Assembly: GCA_036250195.1 (NCBI GenBank) | Contig: JAVHZZ010000003.1 | Location: forward strand, 332,825,875-332,889,874 | Length of the DNA: 64,000 bases | Direction of reading: 5' to 3' | Origin: Mixophyes australis | Taxonomy: Eukaryota > Chordata > Amphibia > Anura > Limnodynastidae | Shown: piece by piece, positions 23,621 to 35,006 of the stretch | Position numbering within the stretch: position 1 is the first letter of the stretch | Layout: each line of letters begins with the position of its first letter | Program-made: the position numbers and the translations under genes | Notes under the pieces: generated by a model | What the model was told of the DNA's origin: nothing | Databases searched by the model: none | The model's input: only the letters and a program-made list of their open reading frames with translations

Positions 23621-24100
23621 TGACTGGTTAAGAGGGCCTGGTACTATCTCCTGAGGTAGATGGTGTTTATAGCAGCCGAGTGATTGCACAAAAGCCCACA
23701 GGTTTCGTGCAGCTGGACTCAGTCAGTTTTATTCAGCAAGAAAACTTCAATACAAACACCTTGCCGTCCGGCTCTAACTAAACTAAGGTCAAACCTGACT
23801 AAAAAATAAGACAAAATAAATAAGGTTTCAACATAATAACTCACAGGCAGATATCAGGCTCTCTCAGAGACTCTACAGCCTCAGTTCCCAGGCAGTGAGA
23901 GACTGATTGAGTTGTCTTGCTGCCTTATACCTGCACTACTCAAGTGCACCTCCCGATTACAAGCAGGATCAGAGGTAACCTGGAAGACCTGGTTTATAGG
24001 CCTACTGGTTAGAGCACATCCTTTCTTTCTATCCATAAACCCCCAGGACCCTTTTCTGGCTTTTCAATAAAACCTACAATAAAACCTACAGCTTATATAA
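23621..24100 (-). mobile_element. LTR-like element
   Basis: The plus-strand start TGACTGGTTAAGAGGG gives a TG/CA end. On the minus strand a GGTATAAGGC TATA-like box (about 23925) precedes an AATAAAAC polyA signal (about 23728-23735), in LTR order. The right boundary and target duplication could not be fixed. Confidence 0.45.
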
Positions 24101-24997
24101 CACAGGCATTGTCTTGTTTTTTTTTTAAAGCAGCAGGGTAGGAAATTAGATGAAATGTATCTGCAACCATGTACTAAACCAGTGACATTGTCACTACATT
24201 ATATATACACATACACACGAGCATACACTAAGTGGATGAGAACAACAGAATGAAAATGTTATTGTTAATTAACCTGATTTTGTCAAAGCCTGTGCTGCAG
24301 TTATGGGGAAGATGCTTATTAGATGTCACTTGGAAAGATGGGACATTTACGGTTATTGTTTGGGGGGAGACTCCAAAAACTGGCCAGCCCGTTGTCCTAA
24401 AGGTGGTTCCTGTCCCACAAAATGGGTAACCAAACCCCGTTTTGGTTGTCATCAGAGCTGAAAGTCAGGTGGCTGGTCTGATTTGGCATAGTACCCTTGG
24501 TTTTGGTTAGGAACACGATTTTTCAAAGCCTTTGGTAGCACTTGGATGCCTGGTACAGCGTTCTACTTAAAGTTATGCAGGAAATAAATATAGAAAAGAC
24601 TTTGGCCATGTTCTGTTCACTGTTTGATGTGTTGTCCATTAGTATGAATGCCATGTAATGTGAATTGGAGACAGAGGGACATATAGCTTCCCTGTCTAAG
24701 GTCATGTCTCTAGAGATTAGTAACAGGTGACAGTCATCATCCAGAAAAAAGTAAATATTCAGAAAAATACAATTTAAGTATAAACATAATTCCCCCAATG
24801 TAGACCTTCTGCTACACTTTTTCCTCTCACTATACTGGTTGATTGATTTTATACAAGCTGTAAAGAGGAAGAGGCTATGCAAGGTGTAAATGCTAAGCTT
24901 TGTCTGTCACTTCTTGGAAGTTAAACAGGTGGCCCTTATGACTTCCTCTGGTGGAACCTCTCTATAACAGTCACATGCTCTAAATACATAATCAGAT
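24101..24997. other. Unassigned sequence
   Basis: A GGTTTTGG-type patch at 24435-24510 recalls the ends of the neighbouring hAT family. Otherwise nothing is recognised. Confidence 0.4.
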
Positions 24998-25724
24998 TAG
25001 AGATGCTCAGGCTCGGTTCCTCGAGAACCGAACACACCCGAACTTAGCAGATCCAAGTACTTGTACTTTCGCGCGCCCTCGAAATTGAAAATGAGGCAAA
25101 ACTCATCATCTCGGATCTCGCAAGCTTTGTATTCTATCAGTACCGCCCTCCACGACGATCCAGCGCCATTTCACAGAAAGACACAGAAGAGGTAGCACAG
25201 TTCTTGGCAGTCTCTAATGCAGTTGGTCAGCGTTATAGGTAGAAAAGAAAGAGGAGAGGTAGCAGTGTTCTTCAAAGTCTCCAGTGACATTCAGGAAAGC
25301 TCCATTGCTAAATATCATTTCTGAAATATAAATAATAGGTCTGGCAGGCTTGGTCCTCTAAATCTGCAGTTACATTGTACTGTCTTATATAGGTAACATA
25401 TAAAGAGGAGAGCTCTATTTCTCATTGTCATTGCTGAAATACAAATAGTAGGTCTGGCAGGCTTGGTCTTCTAAATCTACAGTCTTTGTTTGAAAGTGTA
25501 TGAAAATAATATTGTGACCTGTTAGGTGGTCAAAATTGACTGCAAATGACTTGAAATTAATGTTATTGAGGTTAATAATAACGGGGGGGGGGGAAGCAAA
25601 AATGTGTGATTTTAGGGAAAAAAAATAGGGATTTTATAAAAAAAATTGGGATGCAAAACCAAAACTAAAACACGAAGTTAATCCAGATCCAAAACCAGAA
25701 CACTGAGGTAAGGGAACATCTCTA
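24998..25724. mobile_element. hAT-type nonautonomous element, 727 bp
   Basis: The ends are TAGAGATGCTCAGGC and GGGAACATCTCTA, giving a TAGAGATG(C/T)TC TIR. The flanks AATCAGAT (24990-24997) and AATACGAT (25725-25732) fit a worn 8-bp duplication. An internal near-direct repeat (CATTGCTGAAATA...GGTCTGGCAGGCTTGGTC) occurs at about 25303 and 25428. No transposase is present. Confidence 0.85.
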
Positions 25725-26189
25725 AATACGATCCAAAAGACTGACAGAAAACAAATATCTGCTGTAGATATTCAACAATCTGAATTCAAATAGTGCCATT
25801 TATAATACATTTAATTTGTCATATATGAAAATTTAAGGAAGAAACTGAGCTATCATAAACACCTGAATACTGATTGGGGCATTTATACAACATTGTAGAA
25901 TGTTCTTTCTTTTCTCATTAATAAATATCTGGTTTATATTTCATTTGACCTTCGATTTCTCCATTAACCGGAGAATGGCCAGGCTTAGTAATCAGTTGTT
26001 TAAAGGTAGAGAATATAAATGAGGTTAATTTATGAGGAGCTATGTTTATTTACACTTTTTATTATAATTTGCTATTAGCTTTTTAAAAATCACTGTATAA
26101 GCTGTCATTCCACAAACTGAAAATCTCTCAAATTAGTGTTCCTTAAAAGTAAGATGTTTGAGGATTTTATATGATACACAGGAGACATT

Positions 26190-26196
<7 letters not shown>
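25725..26196. other. Unassigned AT-rich sequence
   Basis: No repeat end is visible. The block at 25840-26160 is discussed as a possible conserved noncoding element. Confidence 0.4.

Positions 26197-26232
<36 letters not shown>
26197..26232. repeat. (TA)n microsatellite
   Basis: Eighteen or so TA dinucleotides in a row. Confidence 0.97.
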
Positions 26233-26235
<3 letters not shown>

Positions 26236-26389
26236 ATAACCTGATACTTAGAAAGTAGTGATACCATCATTTATGTGAGGACACTCCTATAAAATACAGA
26301 TTTATATTTGGAGAGTTGCAATGTCACATTTGTCAGGTGTGATACATATGTTTAACAGTTACATGATCCACATTTATAGACAGGGTTGG

Positions 26390-26630
26390 AAATTTGACAA
26401 TAATAACATTGACAGTATTATTAGGTTGCCAATTCTAATGTAGACAGTATTATTATGTTGATAATTTAAATGTAGACAGTATTATTAGGTCAACAATAAT
26501 ATCCCTATTCCTAACCATGTAATACTGGCTACATTTGAATTTTCGACCTAAAAATACCATCAACATTTCAATTATCGACCTAATGTTGTTGACTTACTGA
26601 ATGTCGACCAAATGAATATCTAGCCGTTGG
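26390..26630. repeat. ~36-bp short tandem repeat with inverted continuation
   Basis: GACAGTATTATTAGGT-like units recur at about 26411, 26444 and 26475. GTCGA/CGACCTAA words in opposite orientation follow at 26545-26605. It may be part of a MITE. Confidence 0.55.
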
Positions 26631-26632
26631 CC

Positions 26633-28611
26633 ACATAACCTTGTGTCATATGTCTTATTTTGAAACTGCTCCATGACGGAATACATCACTGTCAGTGAAG
26701 CTAATACACACCTGGAAATGTGTTGCAAGGCGCTTGTTTTATTTCAAGATAAAATCTATGTACTATAGAGTATAATGTTCTTTAAAATGAAAAGGACATG
26801 AGAAGTCATTTTAGAGTATTTTGACCTGTACTCCTTGGTGGTTTCTAATATCCATGTAACCTTTCTGCTTTGCCTGTGCCAACCAAAGAAGAGATGTACA
26901 GACCAGAAATTCATTGGAATTTAAGGGTCTACATTTAATATAACTTCTACTTATCTATCAAGGGCTGTTGTCAGTATAGATCTTTGCCAGACATCTCCAA
27001 TAAAACTTCACCATGAAAAGTAAGGGAAGTCTATTTAACAAGGATGTACAACAGCAATCCTTCTATCGCTATCTCAGGATGGCAATAGCAATATATTATC
27101 TTTTTAATATTTAAATTTTTTTAACAAGTGGAACCGAAAATCGAAATCAAGGGTTCCAGTTCCACTGCACATGCATGATCCGGCAAGCTGGGGCACACAT
27201 GCGCAGATGAACCCAAGACTGTCTGGTGAAGCTGTAAGACTACTCTTACAGCTCCAGCTAGTATCGCCAAGCAGCGGAGCATCACTCAATATTTTATTCT
27301 TCAGTTGCAGCGATAATGGACTTTCTGTTGTGGCAATAAGTGTTAATAGAAAATCTGTGTTATCGCCACATAATAGTAAACAGGGGCCGTAGAATGCAGG
27401 CTTCAATGGGGCAGGGAATGGTGTGTAGCTGCACAGCACTGAGTAATATGACTGGAGTTATATAAATACAAAATTATAAATATTAACTAAATAACTGCCT
27501 ACAAAGTGTAGATCCTGGCTGTGTAGATGGTGTCTGTCATCTCAAAATTAGGATTCCACAACCCCCTCCCAGGTGGGCATCTACATTGTCTTGTCAGTAA
27601 TCCTGCACTGCTGTGATGTACCATGAGGTTTTTGAGAAGTAATTTAGAAGTTTATTCTTTCCCTTGACATTGTATTAAACATTTTAAAAAAAAAATGTTT
27701 AATAAGCGTATTTGTTTTGTACAATAAAGTAAATGTATAATTACTAGAAGAAAAGAACAACATGAAAACATGAGGAAATTAACAGAATGATCATTACATT
27801 TACAACCCAGCCTAAGCAGCAATGTGACAAGAAGGCTGTTTGTTGATTTTACATCCATTACTCTCCACCCAAACTCTTTCTATCCGCATGTAGTATGTAT
27901 CCCCGCTATCCTCAGAATGTTGTGTATATTTACATATAAGCTACATGATCATATCACAACTAGAAAGGTTCATTGTGTAACACTCTCTAGCCTTCTGTTT
28001 AAAGATAAACGTATTTACAGAAAATGTTGAAATCCTTTATAGATATATGGCAGCTGACTTAAGAAAAGAATTTTACAGTCGACAAAAAATAAAAATCATG
28101 ACCTGAATTAATAATTTATAATAAATATAAGAAATAGATGTCATGGGTTATATCTGTAATATAGCATTTTTCCCTTCACAATTGATGAACATCCATTTTT
28201 TTTCAAATGAAATTATTTCAGCTAAGCTTTTTGACATTACAACCTTATGGGGGTCATGTGCAAGCGTGAACGCACATTCTCCTTCCTGTTTATATATCTA
28301 GGTGACAACACCGTCTGTTTATCGTTTGATAGGATAATGGTAAAATGGACCATAACACAGCCCCTACTGCAGAGCTAAATGGCAATTTGACACTTTTTCA
28401 GTGCGATCATATTTTGCTCCTCTCTTGATTACGGATTGTAGTTCCAACTAGAGATGTTCAAATTATTCGAACCGGTCTGAAATTTTATTAAATTTGGACA
28501 GCTCAACGCTTGCATTATTATGACTATTGTTATGATTTATAGGCTAGATTGATTTAGACTCCACTGCACGGCCAAATCTCACGTTCAAAAGACATTAAAA
28601 CAAACTATAAT
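26633..28611. other. Unassigned sequence
   Basis: No gene or element boundary is recognised. Short frames (27104-27439, 27652-28030) have no domain. Confidence 0.45.
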
Positions 28612-28957
28612 ATGTTGCCTGCTAGGCTCAGTGGTTAGCACTTCTGCCTCACAGCGCTGGCGTCATGAGTACAATTCCCAACCATGACCTTATCTGTGTG
28701 GAGTTTGTATGTTCTCCCTGTGCTTGCGTGGATTTCCTCCGGGTGCTCCGGTTTCCTCCCACACTCCAAAAACATATTGGTAGGTTAATTGGCTGCTATC
28801 AAAATTGACCTTAGTCTCTCTCTCTGTCTATCTGTGTGTGTATGTTAGGGAATTTAGACTGTAAGCTCCAATAAGGCAGGGACTGATATGAGTGAGTTCT
28901 CTGTACAGCGCTGCGGAATTAGTGGCGCTATATAAATAAATAGTGATGATGATGATA
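28612..28957 (+). mobile_element. tRNA-type SINE with L2-like 3' tail
   Basis: The A-box-like GGCTCAGTGGTTAGCA is at about 28625 and the B-box-like GAGTACAATTCCCAACC at about 28666. The conserved core GTGTGGAGTTTGTATGTTCTC follows, then a tail GCGGAATTAGTGGCGCTATATAAATAAA ending in (GAT)n. This tail matches the end of the L2 at 15187, so it was presumably mobilised by L2 machinery. Transcription would be by RNA polymerase III. Confidence 0.92.
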
Positions 28958-29086
28958 AATGGCTACATTAATGTTTTTACTTTATTTCAACAGTGAACAT
29001 TACTTTACATGGAAAACTATTAATACTTTATAATGTAATAATTTCATCTCAAATAAACTTTTTAAAATTATTATTAATATTATTTT

Positions 29087-29120
<34 letters not shown>

Positions 29121-29395
29121 ATGACTGTCATTCTTTCAAGCTTAAACATGTTCACCTTCCTTTAATTTAGCTCAAATATAATTAGCAGAATTTATCGCAA
29201 ATTTTTGAACTTATAGATGATTCCTCAAACTGGTTAGGAAACCACTTTGATATAAATTTGAGTATCTCTATTTACAAGTCAAAATTTGGGAAAACCCAGA
29301 AAACCTATTCGCACAGGATCACCCAAATTGGACTCAAAACTCACAATTTGCTTGTTAGGGCTTACGGCTACCTAGATAAACTTTTAGAACTGGTC
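28958..29395. other. Unassigned, with (ATT)n microsatellite at 29071-29118
   Basis: The ATT run is clear. The rest shows nothing recognisable. Confidence 0.7.
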
Positions 29396-30084
29396 TGATA
29401 GAGGTCTTCACCTATAGCAGCCGCCTTTCCCGTAGAACTGATAATGTTCTAAAGTACTCGGATGCTCTAGGACATCACTCTACGGCAGTGAAAGATTATC
29501 AGGGGTAACAGTAGCGCAGGATGGAGGGTGACCGGAATACATGAGGCAGGTACCAGAGACAGTCCAGAGGTTATGGGTTAGTAGCGAGCAGGGTAACCGG
29601 GAGACAGGCCAGATGTCAGGGCAGGTGGCAAACACAAGTAATCAAAATAGACAGGCAATGGTCAGTGGCAATCAGCGTACAAGCAGGGTCAAGCTGAAGC
29701 TAAAGGTCACAACAGGAATCATGTCAAATTCACAGTATCCACAGGACAAAGCAGGACAGAGCTGTCAGCAAATGTGCAGCACACAGACACTATAACCGGC
29801 AGGGAGGTTAAGCTCTCCCTCTCTCGAATACTAGAAGTGGCCAATGAGGAGCCAGGCTCCAGCAAACATAATAATGAGGCCCAGATGCAGATAAGGAAAA
29901 TATCCCTAATGCGCTGATGCCCGTCTGCACACATGCCAGGATGTGGCGTTAATTAACTAAGCGCCCCAGCCATTGCCATAGTGATGGCCGGGATGACGAG
30001 GGTGGAAGTGACTTCCAGGCTGTTGCCATTACAGCCAGGATGCAGCCCAGGGGGCGAGGATGCGAGCCGTTGCGACTCATGACA
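29396..30084 (-). mobile_element. Solo LTR (Ty3/gypsy-like), 689 bp
   Basis: It starts TGATAGAGGTC and ends ACTCATGACA (TG...CA). The flanks TGGTC (29391-29395) and TGGTG (30085-30089) fit a 5-bp duplication with one change. The start TGAT and overall composition resemble the LTR at 53020-53607. No retrotransposon interior is adjacent. Confidence 0.72.
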
Positions 30085-30728
30085 TGGTGCAGAAATTCAT
30101 GAATTATGGTTTATACCAATTAAGATGAATGACACAATTTACCTCCCGTAGGAGAACTAGAACTCAAAATGCGATGTGTACATTCTTTGGTTTGCACTAA
30201 TGAAGCACTATTGTGACCGCTTAGCGCAATATATGGTGCATGTCTAATTTCCAGTTTTTGGAGGTAAACTGTAAATGCCATTTCAATGTACCACTTTATA
30301 ATAATTCCTTTCATTAAATAATTTGTCCTGTTTTCTCCAAAAATAAGACTCAGTTTAGCCTAATTTTAAAAATAAATTAAACATGAGACTATTTTCTTAG
30401 TATTACATTACTGTTACATGTTGTATGTTTAAGTGCTTGAATCTCTTTACTACTTTGGACAAAGTGGGCACAGGGGACAACACTTAACCTTCTGACAGAT
30501 ATGAGTAAAGAATTCAATTATTGTTTGTTGAGTGGCGATGGCTGTGGGAGCACCCCAAAAATTGTGCACTCTCCAGTCTTTATCTCCTTTCAACAATCTC
30601 TCCCACAATATGAAGTCTTGTTTATACATGGGTCTGTAAAACTAGCACACAGGGCAAGGAACACCTTGCTCCGCCAGCTCTTCCCATTAACCATGAAAAC
30701 CTTTGAACCTTTACAAATGCCGCCATCA
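30085..30728. other. Unassigned sequence
   Basis: Frames at 30120-30314 and 30501-30902 show no recognised domain. Confidence 0.45.
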
Positions 30729-30971
30729 GGGCCGTCTCTTCCATTGGGCACAATGGACAGGTGCCTGGGGGCCCTGTGGGCAAAGGGGCCCGTCCGAGGC
30801 AGCTCTGAAAAAAAAAAATCCTGCACAAAACCCTCCCCTCCCTGGTTCCCTATGTCACACCCAACATCCACTGCAAGCACAGCACGGAGGAGCGCAGAAT
30901 AGAGAGACTCAGCGCGGAAAAAAGAAGAGAAGGGGATAGGACTTAAGGTAAGTTAAGTGGGCCCCTATATA

Positions 30972-31029
<58 letters not shown>

Positions 31030-31210
31030 AAAAAAAGTGATTGTATATATAATGTAGTTAATGTATATAATGCCCGTAATGTAGTTAAGGTGGCCCTGGC
31101 AGCCATCTTGCCCCACAAACAAGAGGCAGAGCTCTGCACAGCCAGGCCCCACAGAAAACTTTGGATAGAGGCCCCCTGCTCTTCCGGACAAAATTTTGTA
31201 CTGAACCTCT
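30729..31210. mobile_element. hAT-like end with TA microsatellite
   Basis: CAGGGCCGTCTCTTCC at 30731 is followed by GGGGGCCC/GGGGCCCG blocks typical of the CAG(A/G)GCCG hAT ends in this window. A (TA)n run fills 30970-31026, and AGGCCCCAC/GGCCCCC blocks reappear at 31145-31180. The far terminus and target duplication were not found. Confidence 0.4.
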
Positions 31211-31918
31211 GCAGTTCAGTATGTTGTAAATGATCCCTTAAGTGTTCAAGCCATCATATCTCAAGAGGGTTATGCTGAAAAATATAACAATTACAACAAA
31301 AATAAATTGTATTTGCAGTTTAAACTATTATGGCACTTAGTCTATACTTGTTACTGAATATTTCTATGTTCAAAATCAATATACAGTACATCTGGTATAA
31401 GACATTTTTTACATAGCACAAGTATTATTGCTGTGGATCTCGAGCTATGGAGGGACTGGGAAATTAGGGGTTACCAAATGTTAATTGATTTTTATAAATC
31501 TCAGCCTTGAGAAATGTGTAAAACTAAAACATTACATTGTATTCAATGAACATTATTACATAGAAAAAACAATAACTTATTTGAAAGAAGAGTCATATTA
31601 TTGTTAAATATCTGAGATGCTATCAACATTACAACTTGACTTTAGGAGAAGACAAACAGGGGGGGTTGGAAAGATAGAAATGAGGTGGCAAAAGGTGGAA
31701 TATTTATTTATATTGCCCCTCTTATAAAGGCATGGAACACAAAAATGTCCTAGGTGTAGCAGTGGTAAAAACAGCTGCCAGTCCAGCTGCAAACGCTATA
31801 TGGGATGCTTATTTTGTTGTTGCAACCATAGAAGTACCAGCACAACCTATTTAGCAATTTCAGAAGGTTTTCTAAATCAGAAGCAATGTATGCTGACATC
31901 AACGTTTAGTACTCTCAT
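31211..31918. other. Unassigned sequence
   Basis: No gene or repeat structure is recognised. Confidence 0.45.
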
Positions 31919-32280
31919 AAGAATTCATCATCATCATTTATTTACATAGCGCCACTAATTCTGCAGCGCTGTACAGAGAACTCTATCACATCAGTCCCTG
32001 CTCCATTGGAGCTTACAGTCTAAATTCCCTACTACACAAACACAGAGAGCAGAGCTGGATTAAGGCTTCGGGGGGCCCGGGGCACTTAAGACAGGGGGGC
32101 CCCTAAAATCTAAAATTAAGGGCATAGGGACTGCCTTACATCACCTACAGCCCACAGTATGACACTTACAGCTCTCCCAGAGGGCTCGCTTAGGTTGTCT
32201 GCATAAGAAAAATCATTGCTTCCACAAACTAAAATACTGTACATTAAAACAATCACCAAAACACCACATTAAAATGGGTA

Positions 32281-32450
32281 TTGACACCCCACATTAAAAC
32301 TAGCAATGATACCGCACGCTAAAACTAGCAATGATACCGCACTTTTAAAATAAAATTTATAATGCACATTAAAACTAGCAATGATACCGCACTTTAAAAA
32401 TAAAATTTATAATGCACATTAAAACTAGCAATGATACCGCAAATTAAAAT
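32281..32450. repeat. Tandem repeat of TAAAACTAGCAATGATACCGC
   Basis: The core recurs at about 32298, 32325, 32372 and 32424, the last two separated by an extra AAAATAAAATTTATAATGCA spacer. Confidence 0.85.
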
Positions 32451-33009
32451 ACCATTGATAATGCATCATTGGGCGTGGCCAGCCCACCCTCCTACAGACA
32501 AAAAAAAACCTGCATTGTTGTGTACACCATTGAACGGTCACCAAAAATTGGGATTGTCCCACTAGAATCACAACATTTCACAGACGTTGCTGCTCTCTCC
32601 TACCTGTTCTTCTCACTTTCACCACCTGTGCTGCAGGTTTCTTTAGTGGCTTGTCTAGATCCTGGAATGTTAGGGGCCCTATTTGGAAAAAAAAATGGGT
32701 ACATTTAGAAAATGACAGCCACCCCGGCGTTAAATCAGTACCACCCATGATTAATAATTAGGCCTTCCTCCAGCCCCAACATTAAAATAATAGTATTCAC
32801 ATTTAATAAATAAACCTATTTCCCTCCCTACAAACAGCCCCAGCAATAAATTAATAGTATTTACATTTCAGAAATATACCTATTTCCTGCAACCGTCACT
32901 GCCATTAAATAATTCATAGGCACATTTAATAAAGGGACCTCATTCTCCCCAAACTCACCCCCACATTCAGTAGCGCCCAAACCACCCCATCTTAAATTAA
33001 TTAATTGTC

Positions 33010-34110
33010 CCCACTATTGTGCCTCTCTCCCCCCCCCCTTTTTCCTCATGCTGTGTCTCTCACCCTTTTTTCTTATACTGTGCCTTTCTCCCCCCTTTTT
33101 TCTCATGCTGTGCCTCTCACCCTTTTTCCTTACTGTGCCTCCCTTCTCCCCCTTTTTTCTTACTGTGCCTCTCTTCTCCCCCTTTTTTCCTTACTGTGCC
33201 TCTTCTCCCCATTTTTTCCTTACTGTGCCTCTTCTCCCCCTTTTTCCTTACTGTGCCTCTCTTCTCCCCCTTTACCCTTACTGTGCCTCTCTTCTCCCCC
33301 TTTTTCCTCCATGGTGTGCTTTTCTTCTCCCCCTTTTTCCTCCATAGTGTGCCTCTCTTCTCCCCCTTTTTCCTTACTGTGCCTCTCTTCTCCCCCTTTT
33401 TCCTCAGTAGTATGCCTCTCTTCTCCCCCTTTTTCCTTACTGTGCCTCTCTTCTCCCCCTTTTTCCTCAGTAGTGTGCCTCTCTTCTCCCCCTTTTTTTC
33501 TCCATAGTGTGCCTTTCTTCTTCTCCTTTTTCCTGCATAGTGTGCCTCTCTTCTCCCCCTTTTTCCTCCATACTGTGCCTCTCTTCTCCCCATTTTTCCT
33601 CCATAGTGTGCCTCTCTTCTTCCCCTTTTTCCTCCATAGTGTGCCTCTCCTCTCCCCCTTTTTCCTCCATAGTGTGCCTCTCTTCTCCCCCTTTTTCCTC
33701 CATAGTGTGCCTCTCTTCTCCCCCTTTTTCCTCCATAGTGTGCCTCTCTTCTCCCCCTTTTTCCTCCATAGTGTGCCTCTCTTCTTCCCCCTTTTCCTCC
33801 ATAGTGTGCCTCTCTTCTCCCCCTTTTTCCTCCATAGTGTGCCTCTCTTCTCCCCCTTTTTCCTCCATACTGTGACTCTCTTCTCCCCCTTTTTCCTCCA
33901 TACTGTGCCTCTCTTCTCCCCCTTTTTCCTCTATACTGTGCCTCTCTTCTCCCCCTTTTTCCTCCATACTGTGCCTCTCTTCTCCCCCTTTTCCCTCCAT
34001 ACTGTGCCTCTCTTCTCCCCCTTTTTCCTCCATACTGTGCCTCTCTTCTCCCCCTTTTTCCTCCATACTGTGCCTCTCTTCTCCCCCTTTTTCCTCCATA
34101 CTGTGCCTTT
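33010..34110. repeat. 33-bp polypyrimidine minisatellite, roughly 33 copies
   Basis: Units combine TCTTCTCCCCC, TTTTTCC and TCCATAGTGTGCC. The variants CATACTGTG and CATAGTGTG are grouped in blocks, with the latter mainly in 33300-33850 and the former after 33860. The strand is almost entirely pyrimidine. Because 33 is 11 codons, frames of 400 codons (plus) and 257 codons (minus) stay open by arithmetic alone. Confidence 0.95.
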
Positions 34111-34775
34111 CTGCGTTATTCCCTTTTCTTTTATTTTTACTTACCTTTCTTTTAGCTTCTTTCTTCTCTTCTGTCTTCTTGGTCCTCTGCGCGCTGCTCC
34201 TCACTGAATGACAGGCGTGACTTGACATCATGCCTGTCATTCAGTGTTAACAGTGCAGAGAGGAGGGAGGAGGAGGGACCCCGGTGCAGCGATCATGTGA
34301 GTATATCTTTTTTTTGTTTTTTCTTTTTTTTGCTACCCTGCTCCCCCCACCAACGAAGGGAGCCCTGAACCTGCCCGTCCGCCACCCCCCCCCCCCCTCT
34401 GCCGCCGCCATTAAAAAAAAGAAAAAATAAAAGAAGAGGAAGAAAAAAAAATTCATCAGAGGTTATACATGCAGCGGCAGGGGGCCCTCGGAGAGAGGGG
34501 GGCCCGGGGCACGTGCCCCCTGTGCCCCCCCCTTAATCCGGCTATGACAGAGAGCGAGAGACACTAGGGTCAATTTGATAGCAGCCAATTCACCTACCAT
34601 TATGTTTTTGGAATGTGGGAGGAAACCGGAGCACCCGGAGGAAACCCACACAAACACGGGGAGAACATACAAACTCCACACAGATAAGGCCATGGTCGGG
34701 AATTGAACTCATGACCCCAGTGCTGTGAGGCAGAAGTGCTAACCACTTAGCCACCATGCTGCCCACAAGAATTCA

Positions 34776-34998
34776 GAAGTCTACTATATTTACTGTAGCA
34801 AGTAGAACAGGAACTAAATATGGAGGACAGGGGGAATATGCACTGATTGTGCAGGCAGGAAAAATGGGGGTACAGCTGTGATGGGAACAGGTGCAAATCA
34901 CATAAGGGGGATGACAAGAAAGATAAGGTGAGATAGATTTTGGAGAGCCCCAGACAGAGCACTGAGTGAGGTAGTTATGTTGTGTGTGTTGTTTTATT
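34776..34998. other. Short unassigned gap between elements
   Basis: No feature is recognised. The last 8 bases before 35007 are the hAT target duplication. Confidence 0.4.
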
Positions 34999-35006
34999 AC
35001 GGATGG

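Larger units (their letters stand above)
32050..34546. mobile_element. hAT-type nonautonomous element, 2497 bp, inside the SINE
   Basis: The ends CAGAGCTGGATTAAGG and CCTTAATCCGGCTATG give TIRs of about 16 bp with two or three mismatches. The 8-bp target duplication ACAGAGAG is perfect (32042-32049, 34547-34554). The interior holds a 27-bp-type repeat, a long 33-bp minisatellite and a 15-bp perfect hairpin (34202-34246). No transposase is encoded. The segment at about 32570-33000 is homologous to 35600-36110 in the neighbouring element. Confidence 0.95.
31928..34766 (-). mobile_element. tRNA-type SINE, split by a hAT insertion
   Basis: The L2-like tail (31928-32049) and the tRNA-like head plus core (34555-34766) are one SINE. 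Its 9-bp target duplication AAGAATTCA lies at 31919-31927 and 34767-34775. The A-box side is near 34735-34760. The SINE is older than the hAT element that interrupts it. Confidence 0.93.

Noticed and set aside
30501..30902. 133-codon plus frame as a host exon
   Set aside because: Its second half lies in a hAT-like end (GGGCCC-rich). No domain and no splice-site support.
33005..34240. Open frames of 400 codons (plus) and 257 codons (minus)
   Set aside because: The 33-bp repeat unit is a multiple of three without stops, so frames stay open on both strands. Low-complexity 11-residue repeats, no start context, inside a hAT element.
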